From Mesorhizobium sp. J8 (lineage in GTDB: Bacteria > Pseudomonadota > Alphaproteobacteria > Rhizobiales > Rhizobiaceae): a stretch of 64,000 bases of DNA. Shown here piece by piece: positions 1 through 10,357 of this stretch. Made by a program: the position numbers and the translations under genes. Within the stretch, counting starts at the first letter, position 1. Each line of letters begins with the position of its first letter. The DNA is taken from contig NZ_AP024109.1 in assembly GCF_016591715.1 (NCBI RefSeq), positions 744,001 to 808,000 of the forward strand. Reading direction: 5' to 3'. The notes below the pieces were generated by a model that saw only the letters and a list, made by a program, of their open reading frames with translations, made no database searches and was not told where the DNA came from.

Positions 1-655
1 TCTGCACCATCTCGACTGAGACGCGCGAGGTCACCACGACGGCGCCGCTGGCGCCGTCGATGCCGGCCTTGGCCAGCGCGCCGGCGAGCTTGTCCAGCGC
101 GTTGTGCCGGCCGACATCCTCGCGCGCCATCACGATGCCCTTGCCGGGAACGTAGAAGCCGGCAGCATGCACCGCGCCGGTCTCCGTGTGCAGCGGCTGT
201 TGCTTCGACAGCAGGCGAACGGCGCTGGTGACGTCCTCCGCCTGAAGCGTAAGTCGCGACGCACCGACGGCGTCGACCGAGCGCATTGCTTCCTCGATCG
301 ATTCGATGCCGCACAAGCCGCACCCGACCGGCCCGGCCAGCCGGCGCCGCCGCGCCTGAAAGCGTGTGTTGGCCTTGTCCTTCAGCCTGATCTGGATGTC
401 GATGCCGGCGCCGAGATCCTCGATCTCGATCGCCTCGATCTCCGCCGGGTCGGTGACGATGCCCTCCGTCAGCGAGAAGCCGAGCGCGAAGTCCCCGAAG
501 TCGGCGGGGCTAGCCATCATCACCGCATGCGTGGTGCCGGCATAGGAGAACGCCACCGGCGTCTCTTCCGGCACCATGCGGCTCGCGGCCGCGGTACCGC
601 CGGCGCGATGCGCGAGACGAGAGATTTGCGTCGTGGCTTTGCGGCGCGCGGCCAA
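1..655 (-). CDS. fdhD: Formate dehydrogenase accessory protein FdhD (sulfurtransferase), C-terminus cut by window edge
   Basis: FdhD transfers sulfur to the molybdenum cofactor of formate dehydrogenase and is needed for its activity. The minus-strand translation shows the family block EETPVAFSYAGTTHAVMMA near the N-terminus, the conserved cysteine pair in GPVGCGLCGIES, and the typical MAREDVGRHNALDKL block before the window ends. The frame opens right after the fdsA stop. The first available start is TTG at 655, and an internal ATG at 577 would remove 26 residues, so the start is uncertain. Roughly the last 50 residues lie outside the window. Position directly downstream of fdsA fits a maturation factor co-transcribed with its target. 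Confidence 0.93.
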   Translation of the reverse strand, partial: MAARRKATTQISRLAHRAGGTAAASRMVPEETPVAFSYAGTTHAVMMASPADFGDFALGFSLTEGIVTDPAEIEAIEIEDLGAGIDIQIRLKDKANTRFQARRRRLAGPVGCGLCGIESIEEAMRSVDAVGASRLTLQAEDVTSAVRLLSKQQPLHTETGAVHAAGFYVPGKGIVMAREDVGRHNALDKLAGALAKAGIDGASGAVVVTSRVSVEMVQ

Positions 656-658
656 GAA

Positions 659-3571
659 CTACTCCGCCGCTTCCAGCGGTGCGATGCGCCGGCTCTGCCT
701 GGCCTGCTCGTTATAGTCCTTCTGCCAGTCGGTCGGGCCGTTGGACGGCGCCACCTGCACTGCGGTGACCTTGTATTCCGGACAGTTGGTCGCCCAGTCC
801 GAAAAGTCGGTGGTGATCACGTTGGCCTGCGTGTCCGGATGGTGGAAGGTCGTGTAGACGACACCGGGCGAGACGCGGTCGGTGATCAGCGCGCGCAGCG
901 TGGTTTCGCCGGAACGGCTCGCCAGCCGCACCCAGTCGCCGTCGCGGATGCCCCGGACTTCGGCATCGTGCGGGTGGATCTCCAGCCGGTCCTCGGCATG
1001 CCACGTGACGTTTTCGGTGCGCCTGGTCTGCGCGCCGACATTGTACTGCGACAGGATACGGCCGGTGGTGAGCAGCAGCGGATAACGCGGGCCGGTCCGC
1101 TCGTCCGTCGCTACATATTCGGTGCGGATGAACTTGCCCTTGCCGCGCACGAAGCCGTCGACATGCATGATCGGCGTGCCGAGTGGCGCCTTCTCGTTGC
1201 AGGGCCACTGCACCGAGCCGACGCGGTCGAGCAGTTCGAAGGAGACGCCGGCGAAGCTTGGCGTCGTCTTGGCGATCTCGTCCATGATCTGCGAGGGATG
1301 GGTATAGTTCCAGTCGAGCCCGATGGCGCGGGCAAGCTCCTGCGTCGCTTCCCAATCGGCGTAGCGCGCCTTCGGCTCGATCACCTTGCGCACCATGTTG
1401 ATGCGGCGCTCGGCATTGGTGAAGGTGCCGTCCTTCTCGAGGAAGGTCGAGCCCGGCAGGAAGACATGCGCGTAATTCGCCGTCTCGTTGAGGAAGAGGT
1501 CGTGCACCACCACGCATTCCATCGCGGCGAGGCCGCCGGCGACATGCTTGGTGTCGGGATCGGACTGCAGGATGTCCTCGCCCTGGATGTAGATGCCCTT
1601 GAACGAGCCGTCGACGGCGGCGTCCAGCATGTTGGGGATGCGGAGCCCCGGCTCGTCGTCGAGCTTCACACCCCACAGGCTCTCATAGATGTCGCGCACC
1701 GCGTCGCCGGAGATATGGCGGTAGCCCGGCAGCTCATGCGGGAAGGAACCCATGTCGCACGAGCCCTGCACGTTGTTCTGGCCGCGCAGCGGGTTCACGC
1801 CGACGCCCGGACGGCCGATATTGCCGGTGGCCATAGCGAGGTTGGCGATCGCCATCACCGTGGTTGAGCCCTGGCTGTGTTCGGTGACGCCGAGGCCGTA
1901 ATAGATCGCGCCATTGCCGCCCTTGGCATAGAGGCGCGCGGCGCCACGGATGGCTTCCGGATCGACGCCGGACAACTTGCCGACCGTCTCCGGGCTGTTT
2001 TCCGGCAGGGCGACGAAGGACGCCCAGTCCTGGAATTCCGCCCAGTCGCAGCGTTCGCGGATGAAGGCTTCGTCGAACAGACCCTCGGTGACGATGACAT
2101 GCGCCAGCGCCGTCAGCACCGCCACATTGGTGCCGGGCTTCAGCGGCAGGTGATAGTCCGCCTCGACATGCGGCGATTTCACCATCTCGGTCCGGCGCGG
2201 ATCGAGCACGATCAGCTTGGCGCCCTGGCGCAGCCGCTTCTTCAGCCGCGAGGCGAACACCGGATGGGCGGAAGCCGGATTGGCGCCGATGATCATGGCG
2301 ACGTCGGTGAACTCGACCGAATCGAAATCCTGCGTGCCGGCCGAGGTGCCGTAGGTCTGGCCGAGACCGTAGCCGGTCGGCGAATGGCAGACACGCGCGC
2401 AGGTGTCGACATTGTTGTTGCGGAAGCCCTGGCGAACCAGCTTCTGGACGAGATACGTCTCCTCGTTAGTGCAGCGCGAGGAAGTGATGCCGCCGATCGC
2501 CGTACGCCCGTACTGATACTGGATGCGGCGGAATTCCTTCGCCGTGTGGGCGATAGCCTCTTCCCAGCTCACCTCGCGCCAGGGATCGGTGATCTTCTCG
2601 CGGATCATCGGCGAAAGGATGCGGTCCTTGTGCGTGGCGTAGCCATAGGCGAAACGGCCCTTCACGCAGGAATGGCCGTGATTGGCCTTGCCGTCCTTGT
2701 AGGGCATCATGCGGATGACTTCGTCGCCTTTGACTTCGGCCTTGAACGAGCAGCCGACGCCGCAATAGGCGCAAGTGGTGACGGCCGAGCGCTCCGGCAT
2801 GCCCTTCTCGAGCACGGACTTCTCGCGCAATGCGTCGGTCGGGCAGGCCTGCACGCAGGCGCCGCAGGAGACGCATTCGGAAGCGATGAAGTCCTCATGC
2901 ATGCCGGCGACCATCCGCGACTCGAAGCCGCGGCCCTCGATGGTCAGCGCGAAGGTGCCCTGCACCTCTTCGCAGGCGCGCACGCAGCGCGAGCAGACGA
3001 TGCACTGCGCCGGGTCGTAGGTGAAATAGGGATTGGATTCGTCGCGGGCGATGTAGTCGACAGCCAGCGAGCCATGGCCGGGCGCGACGCCGCCTTCCTG
3101 CTTGACGTGGTTGCGGCCTTCGACGCCGTAACGGTTCTCGGTGAGGCCCACGGACTTCGCCACCGCGTCGAACTCGCTGGCGCCGGTGCCGGCCTTCTCG
3201 TTCCAGCCGGTCGGATGGTCGGAGACATAGAGCTCCATGACGCCGCGGCGGATCGCGTCGAGCCGGTCCGACTGCGTGCGCACCACGATGCCCTCGGCAA
3301 CGGGCGTCGTGCATGAGGCCGGCGTGCCGCCGCGCCCTTCGATCTCCACCAGGCAAACGCGGCAGGAGCCGAAGGAGTCCAGCATGTCGGTGGCGCAAAG
3401 CTTCGGGATCTCGACGCCGCCTTCCATGGCCGCGCGCATGATCGAGGTGCCTTCCGGCACGGTGATGCTTTGTCCGTCGATGGTCAGCGTGACGCGCTTG
3501 GTCGCTTTCGACTCCGGTGTTCCGTAGTCGATCTCTTCGATGAGTGTCGGGAAGTCGGCCTTGATGTTCAT
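659..3571 (-). CDS. fdsA: NAD-dependent formate dehydrogenase, molybdenum catalytic subunit alpha
   Basis: Cytoplasmic catalytic subunit that oxidises formate to CO2 at a bis-MGD molybdenum centre. From the ATG at 3571 (AGGAG upstream, 10 nt after the fdsB stop) it has 970 residues. Visible in order: a [2Fe-2S] domain with Cys59, Cys70, Cys73 and Cys87; two [4Fe-4S] motifs CIVCSRCVRAC (190-200) and CVSCGACVQAC (233-243); a third cluster CAYCGVGC (267-274); and the Mo ligand Cys395 in ARVCHSPTG. The C-terminus carries the molybdopterin dinucleotide-binding domain (TTGRILSQYN). Length and domain order match the FdsA/FdhF alpha family of aerobic FdsGBA complexes. A possible upstream start at 3598 has no ribosome site and would overlap fdsB. 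Confidence 0.97.
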   Translation of the reverse strand: MNIKADFPTLIEEIDYGTPESKATKRVTLTIDGQSITVPEGTSIMRAAMEGGVEIPKLCATDMLDSFGSCRVCLVEIEGRGGTPASCTTPVAEGIVVRTQSDRLDAIRRGVMELYVSDHPTGWNEKAGTGASEFDAVAKSVGLTENRYGVEGRNHVKQEGGVAPGHGSLAVDYIARDESNPYFTYDPAQCIVCSRCVRACEEVQGTFALTIEGRGFESRMVAGMHEDFIASECVSCGACVQACPTDALREKSVLEKGMPERSAVTTCAYCGVGCSFKAEVKGDEVIRMMPYKDGKANHGHSCVKGRFAYGYATHKDRILSPMIREKITDPWREVSWEEAIAHTAKEFRRIQYQYGRTAIGGITSSRCTNEETYLVQKLVRQGFRNNNVDTCARVCHSPTGYGLGQTYGTSAGTQDFDSVEFTDVAMIIGANPASAHPVFASRLKKRLRQGAKLIVLDPRRTEMVKSPHVEADYHLPLKPGTNVAVLTALAHVIVTEGLFDEAFIRERCDWAEFQDWASFVALPENSPETVGKLSGVDPEAIRGAARLYAKGGNGAIYYGLGVTEHSQGSTTVMAIANLAMATGNIGRPGVGVNPLRGQNNVQGSCDMGSFPHELPGYRHISGDAVRDIYESLWGVKLDDEPGLRIPNMLDAAVDGSFKGIYIQGEDILQSDPDTKHVAGGLAAMECVVVHDLFLNETANYAHVFLPGSTFLEKDGTFTNAERRINMVRKVIEPKARYADWEATQELARAIGLDWNYTHPSQIMDEIAKTTPSFAGVSFELLDRVGSVQWPCNEKAPLGTPIMHVDGFVRGKGKFIRTEYVATDERTGPRYPLLLTTGRILSQYNVGAQTRRTENVTWHAEDRLEIHPHDAEVRGIRDGDWVRLASRSGETTLRALITDRVSPGVVYTTFHHPDTQANVITTDFSDWATNCPEYKVTAVQVAPSNGPTDWQKDYNEQARQSRRIAPLEAAE

Positions 3572-3581
3572 CTGCCAGCTC

Positions 3582-5134
<1,553 letters not shown>

Positions 5135-5138
<4 letters not shown>

Positions 5139-5608
5139 GAACGCACCTCCGCGACGATCTCGTCGATCTTCTCGTCGTCGAGCCGGCCGATGACTTCGCC
5201 GTCGAGCATCGCCGACGGCGAGCAGGCGCAAAGCCCGAGGCAGTAGACCGGCTCCAGTGTAACCGATCCATCCCGCGCGGTCTCGTGGAAATCGATGCCG
5301 AGCAACTGCTTGACCTTGGCCGCGACCGCCTCCGATCCCATCGACTGGCAGGCTTCCGCCTGGCAGAGCTTCAGCACATGCCGTCCGGCCGGCTTGGCGC
5401 GGAAATCATGATAGAAGCTGACGACGCCGTGCACCTCGGCCCGCGAAAGGTTCAGCCCCTCGGCGATCACCGGCAGGGCGTCCTTCGGAACGTGCCCGAA
5501 CTCTTCCTGTATGCTGTGCAGGATCGGCAGCAACGGGCCTTCGAGACCCTTCATCTCGTCAATGATCGCCGCCGTGCGCGACGCGATCTCGGTACTTGCG
5601 GCCTGCAT
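5135..5608 (-). CDS. fdsG: NAD-dependent formate dehydrogenase, gamma subunit ([2Fe-2S], NuoE-like)
   Basis: Small electron-transfer subunit homologous to NuoE. From the ATG at 5608 (GGGAGG upstream; GTG at 5614 is an alternative) it has 157 residues. An N-terminal helical domain (LLPILHSIQEEFGHVP) precedes a thioredoxin-like domain whose [2Fe-2S] cysteines sit in LCQAEACQSMG and CLGLCACSP. First gene of the fdsG-fdsB-fdsA-fdhD operon. A 199-bp leader separates it from the co-directional LysR gene and contains a perfect palindrome. Confidence 0.95.
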
Positions 5609-5760
5609 GGTCACGCAGCGCCCTCCCTGGTCGTGGCGGCCAATGTATGTCACCCCAGCATATAGAGCGGTTTCGGGGCAACGACATGCATAGGGCGCAA
5701 TATCGCTAAGTCCTTACGAAATCAGAGGAAACCTCCGAAATCAATAAAGCGCTTCCGTCG

Positions 5761-5783
5761 CTTGATAGAAATTTTCTATCAAG
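5761..5783. promoter_or_regulatory. Perfect palindrome upstream of fdsG, candidate LysR operator
   Basis: Arms CTTGATAGAA and TTCTATCAAG are perfect inverted repeats around ATT. The core has the ATAG-N7-CTAT form typical of LysR-type sites. It lies between the LysR stop and the fds operon, about 150 bp upstream of the fdsG start. No T-run follows on either strand, so it does not look like a terminator. Inferred function: binding site of the adjacent LysR protein for formate dehydrogenase control. Confidence 0.6.
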
Positions 5784-5807
5784 ACCCGGCGGCTCGCACT
5801 GTCTAGC

Positions 5808-6707
5808 CTAGCGGTGGGCGCGGAAATCGTCCGCCAGCGCCATCGCCTCGTCCAGAAGCGCCTGCACCAGCGGCGTGTGCGGCTCGCGCGGCGCCGCCAC
5901 CAGCCCGACCGTATGGCTGGCGTCCGGCTCGACGATCGGGATCGCCCGGATGGGCTCGGAAAAGCCGAATGTTTCCGCGAGGTTGAGCGGCATGATCGAC
6001 GACCATTTGCCGGTCCTGATATGCGAGAACAGGACGATCATCGAATTCGATTCCAGCGTCGGCCGCACCTGCACGCCGGCTTCCGCGAGATGCTGGTCGA
6101 TGATGCGCCGGTTCTGCATGTCCGGCGTCAAAAGGCAGAGCGGCAGCTGGCTGATCTCGGCCCACGTCACTTTGTCGCGGTCGGAATAGGGGTTCCCGAC
6201 CGCCGTGATCAACTGGTAGCGCTCGTCGTAGAGCGGCACGCTGGTGACGCGCCCCAGCGGTTCGTTGTCGAGATAGGTGATGCCGGCATCGATGTCGAAA
6301 TTGCCGAGCAGCGACAGCACCTCGATCGAGGTGCGCGACAGCACCGAAAAGGTGACGCCGGGATGCTTTTCGCGAAACGGCGTCGTCAGCCGCGCCACCA
6401 TGGCGAGCGCCGTCGGGATTGCCGCGATGCGGATGCGGCCGGACAGGCCGTGGCGCGCCGCCCGCATCTCCTCACGCATGGTCCTTGAGTCGCCGACGAT
6501 GCGGCGTGCCCAGCCCAGCACCTGCTTGCCTTCCGGCGTCAGGCCCTGGAAACGCGAGCCGCGCAGCACCAGCATGACGCCGAGTTGCTCCTCGAGCTGC
6601 TTGATGCCGGCCGACAGCGTCGGCTGGGTGACGCCGCAGACTTCCGCGGCCCGGCCGAAATGCTCCTCCTTGGCCAAAGCGATAAAGAATTCCAGCTTGT
6701 CGATCAT
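5808..6707 (-). CDS. LysR-family transcriptional regulator, probable regulator of the fds operon
   Basis: A 299-residue LysR regulator. N-terminal winged helix-turn-helix at about 1-60 (FGRAAEVCGVTQPTLSAGIK followed by QLEEQLGVMLVLR), then the periplasmic-binding-protein-like effector domain from about residue 90. It is encoded immediately upstream of, and on the same strand as, fdsGBA-fdhD, whereas LysR genes are more often divergent from their target. A perfect palindrome lies between it and fdsG. Inference: it activates formate oxidation in response to formate or another C1 signal. The target is assigned by context only. Confidence 0.88.
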   Translation of the reverse strand: MIDKLEFFIALAKEEHFGRAAEVCGVTQPTLSAGIKQLEEQLGVMLVLRGSRFQGLTPEGKQVLGWARRIVGDSRTMREEMRAARHGLSGRIRIAAIPTALAMVARLTTPFREKHPGVTFSVLSRTSIEVLSLLGNFDIDAGITYLDNEPLGRVTSVPLYDERYQLITAVGNPYSDRDKVTWAEISQLPLCLLTPDMQNRRIIDQHLAEAGVQVRPTLESNSMIVLFSHIRTGKWSSIMPLNLAETFGFSEPIRAIPIVEPDASHTVGLVAAPREPHTPLVQALLDEAMALADDFRAHR

Positions 6708-6865
6708 GCCATCCGATCCGCGGCGTTCGGCCCAAGGTCGGGGAAATCGCCTTGCTTCGCAAGACGCATACGCAATCCGGCCTCGTCCACATTTTTGAGC
6801 CGGCTATCTGTTTTCCCGCGCGGCGCCGGGCGCTATGTGGGGTAGGGCGGATTGAGGAGAACAAT

Positions 6866-7507
6866 ATGCTGGGCTGGTTTCGCAAGCTGTTGCCGCGCGA
6901 GGATCGCTTCTTCGATCTGTTCGAGCGGCATTCGCGCACCGTGGTCGGCGGCGCCGAGGCCCTCGAGCAGCTTCTCAGCGGCAAGGACATCGACCGCTGG
7001 TGCCAGAAGATCGTCGATCTGGAAAACGAGGCCGACGGCGTCACAGCCGAGGTCCTGCTTGCCGTTCGGCGCTCCTTCATCACGCCCTTCGACCGCGGCG
7101 ACATCAAGGACCTGATCCAGTCGATGGATGACGCCATCGACATGATGCACAAGACCGTCAAGACGGTGAAATTGTTCGAGGTGAAGGAGTTCGACCCGCT
7201 GATGCGGGAAATGGGCGGGATCATCGTCCAGGCTGCCCGGTTGGTCGCGGAGGCGATCCCGCTGCTCGGCAAGGTCGGCGCCAACGCGGCGCGCCTCAAC
7301 GCCGTCGCCGAGGAGGTGATGCGCGTCGAGGGCCGCGCCGACGACCTGCACGAGCAGGGCCTGAAGGACCTGTTCAGGCGGCACGGTCGCGGCGACGCCA
7401 TGGCCTATCTGATCGGCTCGGAGATCTATGGCCAGCTGGAGAAGGTGGTCGACCGCTTCGAGGATGTCGCCAACGAGATCAGCGGCATCGTCATCGAGAA
7501 CGTCTAG
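6866..7507 (+). CDS. DUF47/PhoU-like phosphate transport regulator
   Basis: A 213-residue helical protein of the DUF47 (PhoU-like, YkaA/Pit-accessory) family, beginning MLGWFRKLLPREDRFFDLF after GAGGAG. Characteristic segments are ESMDD-like IQSMDDAIDMMHKTVKTV in the middle and the C-terminal VDRFEDVANEISGIVIENV. It ends 3 nt before pit. Such proteins accompany and regulate low-affinity PiT transporters. An in-frame upstream start at 6752 has no ribosome site and reads into the intergenic region shared with the LysR gene. Confidence 0.93.
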   Translation: MLGWFRKLLPREDRFFDLFERHSRTVVGGAEALEQLLSGKDIDRWCQKIVDLENEADGVTAEVLLAVRRSFITPFDRGDIKDLIQSMDDAIDMMHKTVKTVKLFEVKEFDPLMREMGGIIVQAARLVAEAIPLLGKVGANAARLNAVAEEVMRVEGRADDLHEQGLKDLFRRHGRGDAMAYLIGSEIYGQLEKVVDRFEDVANEISGIVIENV

Positions 7508-7510
7508 GCG

Positions 7511-8515
7511 ATGGAAGCAACGATCGCTTTTCCCCTGCTGGTCGGCCTCGTTGCCGTGGCGCTGTTCTTCGATTTCCTCAATGGCCTGCATGATGCCGCC
7601 AATTCGATCGCGACCATCGTCTCCACCCGGGTGCTGAGGCCGCATTACGCGGTGTTCTGGGCTGCGTTCTTCAATTTCGTCGCTTTCCTGTTCTTCGGCC
7701 TGCATGTCGCCGAGACGGTGGGAAAAGGCATCGTGGACGCCAGCATCGTGACGCCGGCGGTGATTTTCTCGGCGCTTGTCGGGGCCATCGTCTGGAACAT
7801 CGTCACCTGGGTCGCCGGCATTCCGTCGAGCAGCTCGCATGCGCTGATCGGCGGACTGGTCGGCGCGGGCGTCGCCAAGGCCGGAACCGGCGCCATCGTC
7901 TGGTCCGGACTCGGCAAGACGGTCGCGGCCATCGTTTTCTCGCCGGCGACCGGATTCGTGCTGGCGCTCGTCCTGGTTCTCGTCGTCTCCTGGCTGTTCG
8001 TGCGCCAGACGCCGTTCGCCGTCGACAATACGTTTCGCGTGCTGCAGTTCTTTTCCGCCTCGCTCTATTCGCTTGGGCATGGCGGCAACGACGCGCAGAA
8101 GACCATGGGCATCATCGCCGTGCTGCTCTATTCGCAAGGCGTGCTCGGCCCGACCTTCCATGTGCCGCTATGGGTGGTCCTCACCTGCCAGTCGGCGCTG
8201 GCCCTGGGCACGCTGCTCGGCGGCTGGCGCATCGTTCACACCATGGGATCGAAGATCACGCGGCTCAACCCCATGCAGGGGTTCTGCGCCGAGACCGGCG
8301 GCGCCATAACGCTTTTCGCCGCCACATGGCTCGGTGTCCCGGTCTCGACGACGCACACCATTACCGGCGCCATCATCGGCGTGGGTGCCGCCCGCCGTGT
8401 CTCGGCCGTGCGGTGGGGCATCGCGGGCAACATCGTCGTCGCCTGGGTGGTCACCTTGCCGGCGACGGCGGCGATCTCCGCGCTGACCTACCTCGCGACG
8501 CGATTGGCCGCATGA
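7511..8515 (+). CDS. pit: Inorganic phosphate transporter, PiT family
   Basis: A 334-residue inner-membrane phosphate (metal-phosphate):proton symporter. Both copies of the PiT signature are present: FLNGLHDAANSIATIVSTR near residue 20 and GHGGNDAQKTMGI near residue 195. About nine or ten hydrophobic segments are visible. Its length is at the short end, as for alphaproteobacterial PiT proteins without a long central loop. Co-transcribed with the DUF47 gene 3 nt upstream, so phosphate uptake and its regulation are coupled. A perfect palindrome overlaps its stop codon. Confidence 0.95.
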   Translation: MEATIAFPLLVGLVAVALFFDFLNGLHDAANSIATIVSTRVLRPHYAVFWAAFFNFVAFLFFGLHVAETVGKGIVDASIVTPAVIFSALVGAIVWNIVTWVAGIPSSSSHALIGGLVGAGVAKAGTGAIVWSGLGKTVAAIVFSPATGFVLALVLVLVVSWLFVRQTPFAVDNTFRVLQFFSASLYSLGHGGNDAQKTMGIIAVLLYSQGVLGPTFHVPLWVVLTCQSALALGTLLGGWRIVHTMGSKITRLNPMQGFCAETGGAITLFAATWLGVPVSTTHTITGAIIGVGAARRVSAVRWGIAGNIVVAWVVTLPATAAISALTYLATRLAA

Positions 8516-8539
8516 CGCGGCCCGGATCCGGGCCGCGTC
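8514..8539. terminator. 26-bp perfect palindrome between convergent pit and VOC genes
   Basis: GACGCGGCCCGGA is followed directly by its exact reverse complement. The palindrome begins inside the pit TGA stop and ends 1 nt before the stop of the convergent VOC gene. There is no U-tract. Probably a bidirectional terminator or mRNA-stabilising hairpin. Confidence 0.6.
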
Positions 8540-8540
8540 G

Positions 8541-8918
8541 CTATTCGCCCGCGAGGTTCAGGATATTGCCGTCGGGATCCTTGAACCAGGCGACCTTCAT
8601 GCCGTAGCCGACATGGATGTCGCCTTCGAGCGTCAGGCCGGGCATGTCGTAGTGCTCGAAAGTGACGCCTTTCGACTTCAACGATTTGACGATTGCGCCG
8701 ATCCGGTCGCCGACCGCCCAGGTTACGGCCGTCGCCTTGTTGGTGCCGGCGAATTGCGAATGGTAAACGTTGATGAGCGTGTTTCCGCTCTTATACACGA
8801 CCAGTTCGCCGCCCATGTCGTCCACCTGGCTGAGACCCAGCGTTCCAGCATAGAAAGCCTTGGCCTTCTCCAAGTCCTTGACCGCGAGATTGGCAGTGGC
8901 GTTGCTGTCTGCGAGCAT
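8541..8918 (-). CDS. VOC (glyoxalase/dioxygenase) family protein
   Basis: A 125-residue single-domain vicinal oxygen chelate protein; start ATG 8918 after AGGAGAAACTC. Conserved blocks are NLAVKDLEKAKAFYAGTLGL at the N-terminus and WFKDPDGNILNLAGE at the C-terminus, the usual order of the two beta-alpha-beta-beta-beta modules. The substrate cannot be told from the sequence. It is encoded alone, divergent from mrp across a 245-bp gap and convergent with pit. Confidence 0.85.
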   Translation of the reverse strand: MLADSNATANLAVKDLEKAKAFYAGTLGLSQVDDMGGELVVYKSGNTLINVYHSQFAGTNKATAVTWAVGDRIGAIVKSLKSKGVTFEHYDMPGLTLEGDIHVGYGMKVAWFKDPDGNILNLAGE

Positions 8919-9163
8919 GAGTTTCTCCTTTCTTGTCGGCTGCTCCATTTTGGCCGCCGTGCTTGAAAACCGGGAAGATAGGGTTGCGCCGTCTTCCGGC
9001 GACCGCGGCCTGGATGCTTCTGTCTGGAAGACGAAAGGCGCCCGCGAGAAACCGACAGGCGCGCGCAAGTTTTTGAAGGCATGTAGCCGCACATGCCGTT
9101 GCGAAGCTTGGTTCTCTCCGGGAACTGCATTATCTGACCCGGCAAACGCCTGGGAAAAAGCTC

Positions 9164-10339
9164 ATGTCCATTACCAAGGAATCCGTCATCGAGCGCCTGA
9201 AGACGGTGAACGGGCCGGACTTCACCGGCAATATCGTCGATCTCGGCATGGTCTCGGAGATTTTCATCGCCGATTCCAAAGTCTTCTTCTCGATCACCGT
9301 TCCCGCCGCGCGCGCCCAGGAACTGGAGCCGCTGCGCGCCGCCGCCGAGCGCGCGGTGAAAGCCATTCCCGGCGTCGCCAGCGCCGTGGTCGCGCTGACG
9401 GCGGAGAAGAAGGGCGGCGGCATGGAAGCGCCGGTTCCGGCGCGCGCGGCTGCTCCGCGGCCCGCCGCTTCGCAGCCTGCGCCGCAGCGTCCCGCGCCGC
9501 AGGCTCCCGCCTCGCAGAGCCATGGCAAGCGCGGCGTGCCCGGCATCGACGCCATCATCGCCGTCGCTTCCGGCAAGGGGGGCGTCGGCAAGTCGACCAC
9601 CGCGGTCAACCTGGCGCTCGGCCTTGCCGCCAACGGGCTGAAGGTCGGCGTGCTCGATGCCGACATCTACGGCCCATCGATGCCTAGGCTGCTCAACATC
9701 CATGGCCGGCCGCAGACCGTCGACGGCAAGGTGCTGAAGCCGATGCAGAATTACGGCCTCAAGGTGATGTCGATGGGCTTCCTCGTCGACGAGGAGACCC
9801 CGATGATCTGGCGCGGCCCGATGGTGATGTCGGCGCTGACCCAGATGCTGCGCGAGGTCGAGTGGGGCCCGCTCGACGTGCTGGTGGTCGATATGCCGCC
9901 CGGTACCGGCGACGCCCAGCTCACCATGGCCCAGCAGGTGCCGCTCGCCGGCGCCGTCATCGTTTCGACGCCGCAGGACCTGGCGCTGATCGACGCCCGC
10001 AAGGGCCTCAACATGTTCAAGAAGGTCGACGTGCCGCTGCTCGGCATCGTCGAGAATATGAGCTATTTCCTCGCCCCCGATACTGGCAAGCGCTATGACA
10101 TTTTCGGCCATGGCGGCGCGCGTCGCGAGGCCGAGCGCCTCGGCGTCACCTTCCTTGGCGAGGTGCCGCTGGAAATGGGCATTCGCGAAAGCTCGGATGC
10201 CGGCGCGCCGGTCGTCGCCTCCAAGCCGGAGGGCGCGGAGGCGAAAATCTACCGCGACATCGCCTCGAAGGTCTGGCACCGGGTCCAGGAAGAGCGAGGC
10301 GCGGCCGAAGCCGCGGTGCCGAGCATCGTGTTCGAGTAA
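9164..10339 (+). CDS. mrp: Mrp/ApbC (NBP35 family) iron-sulfur cluster carrier ATPase
   Basis: A 391-residue P-loop ATPase thought to carry and deliver Fe-S clusters. N-terminal MIP18/DUF59 domain (about 1-90), then an Ala/Pro-rich linker (about 93-122), then the ParA-like domain with deviant Walker A ASGKGGVGKSTTAVNLALG and the VVDMPPGTGDAQLT block. The place where ApbC proteins carry the cluster-binding CxxC reads ENMSYFLAPDTGKRYDIFG, and the whole protein contains no cysteine. I recall this form from other rhizobial Mrp proteins, so it is probably lineage-typical, but it argues against a simple CxxC-bound cluster. Confidence 0.93.
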   Translation: MSITKESVIERLKTVNGPDFTGNIVDLGMVSEIFIADSKVFFSITVPAARAQELEPLRAAAERAVKAIPGVASAVVALTAEKKGGGMEAPVPARAAAPRPAASQPAPQRPAPQAPASQSHGKRGVPGIDAIIAVASGKGGVGKSTTAVNLALGLAANGLKVGVLDADIYGPSMPRLLNIHGRPQTVDGKVLKPMQNYGLKVMSMGFLVDEETPMIWRGPMVMSALTQMLREVEWGPLDVLVVDMPPGTGDAQLTMAQQVPLAGAVIVSTPQDLALIDARKGLNMFKKVDVPLLGIVENMSYFLAPDTGKRYDIFGHGGARREAERLGVTFLGEVPLEMGIRESSDAGAPVVASKPEGAEAKIYRDIASKVWHRVQEERGAAEAAVPSIVFE

Positions 10340-10357
10340 TCCCTTTCGCCTGAAGGG

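Noticed and set aside
56..700. Promoter or start for fdhD at the internal ATG 577
   Set aside because: The conserved N-terminal sequence around the ATG does not exclude it, but the frame opens at TTG 655 right after fdsA, which fits coupling better. Left open in the feature entry.
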